A program made the translations under genes and the position numbers. Of a stretch of 40,357 nucleotides of DNA, positions 37,338 through 40,357 are shown in pieces. Origin of the DNA: CAZWRK01 sp964635875. Its GTDB lineage: Bacteria; Pseudomonadota; Gammaproteobacteria; Burkholderiales; Aquaspirillaceae. The stretch's first letter is position 1. Each line of letters opens with the position of its first letter. The stretch is taken from contig CAZWRK010000025.1 of NCBI GenBank assembly GCA_964635875.1, positions 1 through 40,357 on the forward strand, read 5' to 3'. A model generated the notes under the pieces. The model was not told where the DNA came from, did no database searches, and saw nothing but the letters and a program-made list of their open reading frames with translations.

Positions 37338-37719
37338 CGAAATCCGGCACGGCAAGAATCCAACCCGGTTCGACGGCCGTAAATGCGTCCGCTTTCGCCG
37401 GGTCTTCGATCAGTAGCACGCTGCCAAGCGACGTGAACATCCGTCCGCTGAATTCTCGCGGCGTGTCCAGCAACATTTCGACGCGGATGCGGTTGCGATA
37501 CACCGAAATCAGATCGCCAATGCGTCCAGTCAGTCCGATTGCGGCGGACCAGTCATAACCGCCCGTAGCAGCTCGGACGACCTTAATCCGCAACGGGGCT
37601 AACGCCTCGCGGATTTGCTTGAGGCTCCATTCCGGCCCCTCCGGATCGATTGGCCACTGACTGCGGACAGAATAGCACGGCAGCCTGAACAATCTGCGAA
37701 ACACTTCGATAGGTGTCAT
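37312..37719 (-). CDS. Hypothetical protein (135 aa)
   Basis: MTPIEVFRRLFRLPCYSVRS starts a protein with LKQIREALAPLRIKVVRAAT and beta-rich parts (DLISVYRNRIRVEMLLDTPR, then GSVLLIEDPAKADAFTAVEP). The ATG overlaps the csrA stop as ATGA, so it is translated with csrA. Its C-terminus overlaps the next gene by 26 bp. No family is recognised. Confidence 0.65.
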   Translation of the reverse strand: MTPIEVFRRLFRLPCYSVRSQWPIDPEGPEWSLKQIREALAPLRIKVVRAATGGYDWSAAIGLTGRIGDLISVYRNRIRVEMLLDTPREFSGRMFTSLGSVLLIEDPAKADAFTAVEPGWILAVPDFDAEVQRPN

Positions 37720-37919
37720 TTTCTGCGTTGGACCCGAATAGGCTGTGCCGCGGGCTGCTCAAGTTCCGGCAGCTCCTTGAGCTCCATACGTTTCACGGGG
37801 ACGTCCCGCGGCGCCTCGATACCGATCTGCACGCGATCGCCGAATAGCTTCGTGACCGTGATGACGATGTTGTCGCCGATCCGGATTTGTTCATTGACCT
37901 TGCGAGACAGAACCAACAT
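37716..37919 (-). CDS. csrA: CsrA-type RNA-binding regulator (67 aa)
   Basis: Start at ATG 37919 after GGGAGG. MLVLSRKVNEQIRIGDNIVI, then VTKLFGDRVQIGIEAPRDVP and VKRMEL match CsrA/RsmA along the whole core. Leu4, Arg6 and Arg44, which contact GGA in target RNA, are conserved. CsrA dimers bind GGA motifs that often cover ribosome sites and thus block translation. The extra 20-residue Pro/Gln tail (ELPELEQPAAQPIRVQRRK) is longer than the host norm. In a phage it may re-programme host mRNAs or time its own genes. The gene overlaps the gp88-like gene by 29 bp and is coupled to the 135-aa gene. Confidence 0.93.
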   Translation of the reverse strand: MLVLSRKVNEQIRIGDNIVITVTKLFGDRVQIGIEAPRDVPVKRMELKELPELEQPAAQPIRVQRRK

Positions 37920-38691
37920 GCAAAACCTCCCTGTCCGGAGCATCGACCGGCTTGTGCTCGGTCTCCTGCAAAAGCGGTAAAAGTTGTTGTTCCCAACGCG
38001 GCAGCCGCTGTTTATCCCAGCAGATGCCGCACGACGAGCAAGTATGGTGGAAGCGTCCGGTGTGGACGCCGTTCTCCACCGGGCAGACCAGTACGCTGTT
38101 GGCATACTTCATCACGCTCGGCGGACGGTCGCGAAACACGAGATCGCACGACGGCGGGGCCGTACGGGCGTCCGCGTCATCGACCGCCAAGTAGCAGCGA
38201 CGCACGCCGCTGATCAGCGGGGCCTCGCCGGTCTGCCGATCTTGGCTGAACCAGAGGTTCACGTTCGGCAGCCGGCTCAAGGCTATCAGACCGGGCAGGA
38301 TTTCTTCATCCCGCCAGCTGCGGGTGTATGCATAGAAGATCGTCCGCCGGGACTGCTCCGCGATCGTCAACCATTTGGCGACGTACGGCGCGTCGTAGAA
38401 GTCCCCCGCCACGTGGATACGGAGCACCCGTACGAAATGAGCCTGCAGCTGAGCCGTCATCCACGGGACGAACTCTTCGGTACGGGAGAAGTCGCGGTTG
38501 CGGGCGTGCGAACGGGCAACCGTAGGCATCACGAAGAAGCCGCGAGCGGCGTAACAGAGTTGACTGCAGATCGCAGACTCACCCGGGCAGGTTCCGCCCA
38601 TTTTCACGTCACCTGCAGTAATCGACCAGGAATGGATATACCGACCAAGTTTGGTGTTGATCGGCATACCCAGCGATGGTGTCGGGTTCAA
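37891..38691 (-). CDS. gp88-like phage protein with Cys clusters (266 aa, TTG start)
   Basis: This resembles the mycobacteriophage gp88 family. The N-terminal cluster CPGESAICSQLCYAARG (Cys35, Cys42, Cys46) is followed by VRVLRIHVAGDFYDAPYVAK (87-106), then IFYAYTRSWRDEE and NVNLWFSQDRQTGE. A C-terminal cluster HTCSSCGICW closes it. Together the cysteines suggest an iron-sulphur or zinc site on an alpha/beta barrel-like scaffold, similar to radical-enzyme relatives, but catalysis is unproven. The TTG start overlaps the upstream TGA as TTGA; ATG 38667 is the alternative. The family is of unknown function in phages and plasmids. Confidence 0.78.
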   Translation of the reverse strand: MNPTPSLGMPINTKLGRYIHSWSITAGDVKMGGTCPGESAICSQLCYAARGFFVMPTVARSHARNRDFSRTEEFVPWMTAQLQAHFVRVLRIHVAGDFYDAPYVAKWLTIAEQSRRTIFYAYTRSWRDEEILPGLIALSRLPNVNLWFSQDRQTGEAPLISGVRRCYLAVDDADARTAPPSCDLVFRDRPPSVMKYANSVLVCPVENGVHTGRFHHTCSSCGICWDKQRLPRWEQQLLPLLQETEHKPVDAPDREVLHVGSVSQGQ

Positions 38692-39719
38692 AGTCTTACG
38701 GACCTCGCATTGCGATTCGGTGGCTGGTAGACCGGCTTGACGTTGGCCATGGCCGCCAGATCGGCGGCTTGTTCGCTACGTAGCGCCGGATCGGCGTACG
38801 TGGTCTCCGGCGTGGCAGCCGGGACGACGGTCGTCGGCGACTGCCCACGCTTGAGCAGATGCGAACGGATGAAGCTCATGACGTCGCGCGGCAGGGTCTG
38901 CCCGCGGCGGCCGGTTTCGGCAATCAGGGCACAGAAGTACGGCTGCCGGCAGAGCCACGCCTGCGGCGTCATCGTCGGCGGACCGTAGTGGGAGTGCAGA
39001 CGTCCGGCGTTCCGGACGTAGTCGACGACCTTGTCGTAGAGTGCACCCGGCATCAGGTTGCTGTCGACCGTCGTGCTATCCCATTGGATGTTGGCAAGGT
39101 TGGCCGGTAATGACGACCGACGCTGGCGCGGCAGGGCGACGTTGTAGTTGAAGATGCTGCGGCGTATCGACTCCGAGGTGTCGCGAGCCGTCGTAAACGT
39201 GGTCGCCTCGTGATCGATGTCTTCCGGCGTCAGCTGAAACAGCGCGGCCTCGAGTAGCCGCGGCGTCAGCCCCAGATACTCCATCCGCCGAATGACGCCG
39301 GACATGTCGTTTTCCGCCGGCGTCTCGACCATCGGATTGTAGCGACCCAGTTCCGACAACGACGGCGGTTCGCAGCCGAAGAGCTCGTTGTATCGCTGAC
39401 GGAAGTTCGGGAAGTACCCGGCCGTGTCCGCGTTATTTAGCGGTATCAGCTGCGGCACGCCGCCGATTCGCCGTTCTTCATACAGAACGAAAAGCTCGGC
39501 AATTGCCACCTGCGCTACGGCAGGCACGCCGAGCACTCCGAAACCCAAGAGATCCAGGGTCTTGCCGTTGACCCGATCCTCGATGTCGAGTCCGCGGCAA
39601 CGTGCATTGATGCAACGGATCACGGCGGCGGCGAAGTGTCGAGCACGCGGATCGTTTGCACCATCGTCGACGGCCTGTGATAGGGCCGCGTGAATCACTC
39701 GGTTGACTGCGCGACCCAT
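38688..39719 (-). CDS. Hypothetical protein (343 aa)
   Basis: MGRAVNRVIHAALSQAVDDG opens a protein with helical segments (KTLDLLGFGVLGVPAVAQVA), an Arg/Glu-rich part (VIRRMEYLGLTPRLLEAALF) and a Pro-rich, disordered-looking C-terminus. GAAAGG precedes the ATG. It starts the minus run at the right side, with 68 bp between it and the plus-strand HNH gene. No family is recognised. Confidence 0.7.
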   Translation of the reverse strand: MGRAVNRVIHAALSQAVDDGANDPRARHFAAAVIRCINARCRGLDIEDRVNGKTLDLLGFGVLGVPAVAQVAIAELFVLYEERRIGGVPQLIPLNNADTAGYFPNFRQRYNELFGCEPPSLSELGRYNPMVETPAENDMSGVIRRMEYLGLTPRLLEAALFQLTPEDIDHEATTFTTARDTSESIRRSIFNYNVALPRQRRSSLPANLANIQWDSTTVDSNLMPGALYDKVVDYVRNAGRLHSHYGPPTMTPQAWLCRQPYFCALIAETGRRGQTLPRDVMSFIRSHLLKRGQSPTTVVPAATPETTYADPALRSEQAADLAAMANVKPVYQPPNRNARSVRL

Positions 39720-39787
39720 ACGGGCCTTTCTGCTCTAGTGTCACGTTGCTGTTTTTAATAACGTCATGTAATCCACGGAGGAATAAC

Positions 39788-40357
39788 ATGAAGACTTGTA
39801 CCCGCTGCCGCAATGCCCTGCCACGTGACGCATTCCACGCGGCAAAGAAGAGTTCCGACGGACTGCAAAGCACATGTAAAGCCTGTAATCTTGCAAGGCT
39901 CAATGCAGACAACGCGGATAAGCGTGCGCAAGGAATCTTAACACACTCTCAACGTACGCGCCGGCGACTACGTCTCGAGGTTTTGCGGGCGTATGGCGGC
40001 GATACGCCGACTTGTGATTGTTGCAACGAGGGTCGGCTAGAATTTCTGGCGATCGATCATGTCGAAGGCGGTGGACGCACACACCTGAAGGATATCGGAC
40101 AGTCGGGGCTGTACACATGGTTGAAGCGGCACGGGTTTCCAAAGGGGTTCCGCGTACTGTGCCACAACTGTAATCAGGCGATCGGTCTGTACGGTTACTG
40201 CCCACATAAAGAGCCGCGGGACTACGTGGTGGGGATACCGCGAGATCGTGACATCACAAGTTTGGCTGCCGTCCAGAAAATTCTGCTCGGCATCTCGGTG
40301 TGTCGTGACCGCGGACTGCCGCTAACGCGTGTAAACGTCGCGGCAGCCGCCGGTGTG
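39788..40357 (+). CDS. HNH endonuclease with Cys4 finger, cut by right edge
   Basis: ATG at 39788 follows GGAGG. The frame stays open for 190 codons to the window edge. The N-terminus is a Cys4 finger (CTRCRNALPRDAF ... CKAC) of the type seen in the HNH protein at 24302. A basic linker (HSQRTRRRLRLEVLRAYGGD) follows. The HNH part has CDCCNEGRLEFLAIDHVEGG, RTHLKDIGQS and FRVLCHNCNQAIGLYG. It would cut DNA using a metal ion. The C-terminal part after YCPHKEP is an extra domain whose end is missing. The strand is opposite to the surrounding genes, as expected for a mobile free-standing endonuclease gene. Confidence 0.88.
   Translation, partial: MKTCTRCRNALPRDAFHAAKKSSDGLQSTCKACNLARLNADNADKRAQGILTHSQRTRRRLRLEVLRAYGGDTPTCDCCNEGRLEFLAIDHVEGGGRTHLKDIGQSGLYTWLKRHGFPKGFRVLCHNCNQAIGLYGYCPHKEPRDYVVGIPRDRDITSLAAVQKILLGISVCRDRGLPLTRVNVAAAAGV

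Noticed and set aside
39900..40205. 101-aa minus-strand frame opposite the right-edge HNH gene
   Set aside because: The plus-strand frame has a Shine-Dalgarno site, a Cys4 finger and a full HNH motif, so the minus frame is shadow.
1..40357. tRNA genes or a stop-codon reassignment
   Set aside because: No tRNA cloverleaf was noticed in the few non-coding stretches. TAA, TAG and TGA all terminate genes at sensible places.

Overview
The window looks like part of the genome of a large tailed phage, or a prophage closely resembling one, assembled from metagenomic data. The main evidence is a complete large terminase subunit. Around it are phage-carried nucleotide and DNA genes (NAD-dependent DNA ligase, ThyX, Dam-type adenine methyltransferase, CHC2 zinc-finger primase-like protein, RNase H-fold protein, ParB-like protein), three HNH endonuclease genes, a CsrA regulator, a gp88-like protein, and dozens of very small genes packed with ATGA, TGATG or TAATG overlaps. 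No capsid, tail or lysis module was recognised apart from a weak holin-like candidate. The base composition is GC-rich, TAA, TAG and TGA all end genes, and GTG and TTG starts are common. The host cannot be named. Some small proteins and phage-borne CsrA would fit a planctomycete-like or similar host, but that is only an impression.

Layout. Almost everything is on the minus strand and reads right to left. Only three genes are on the plus strand: the terminase (30104-32017), a 397-aa protein of unknown role (35941-37134) and an HNH gene cut by the right edge (39788 onward). From the right: gp88-like protein, csrA, the primase-like gene, a strongly acidic protein, the terminase, then a long minus-strand run with thyX, a Dam-like methyltransferase, an HNH gene, RNase H, a ParB-like gene and ligA. 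Then comes the CRISPR region, two larger unknown genes (296 and 692 aa), a 550-bp non-coding region with iteron-like repeats and several inverted repeats, and a left arm of tiny genes of unknown function.

The notable system is at 13411-16954. A 19-repeat CRISPR array (36-bp repeats, spacers mostly 35-41 bp) lies 17 bp downstream of a 555-aa gene on the same strand. The architecture of that protein matches my recollection of the compact type V-U1/V-M effector Cas12m: helical N-terminal half, RuvC-like C-terminal part. The residue expected to be the RuvC-I aspartate is lysine and the C-terminal zinc ribbon is missing, so it probably binds DNA without cutting it. The gene is translationally coupled to a 65-aa protein and an HNH nuclease. 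No cas1, cas2 or leader is visible. The array is a mosaic of two repeat families, and its three crossovers all lie inside repeats.

The sequence contains one 100-N scaffold gap (7530-7629) flanked by identical 55-bp copies. Collapsing the copies restores a 289-aa reading frame, so the gap is probably an assembly artefact.
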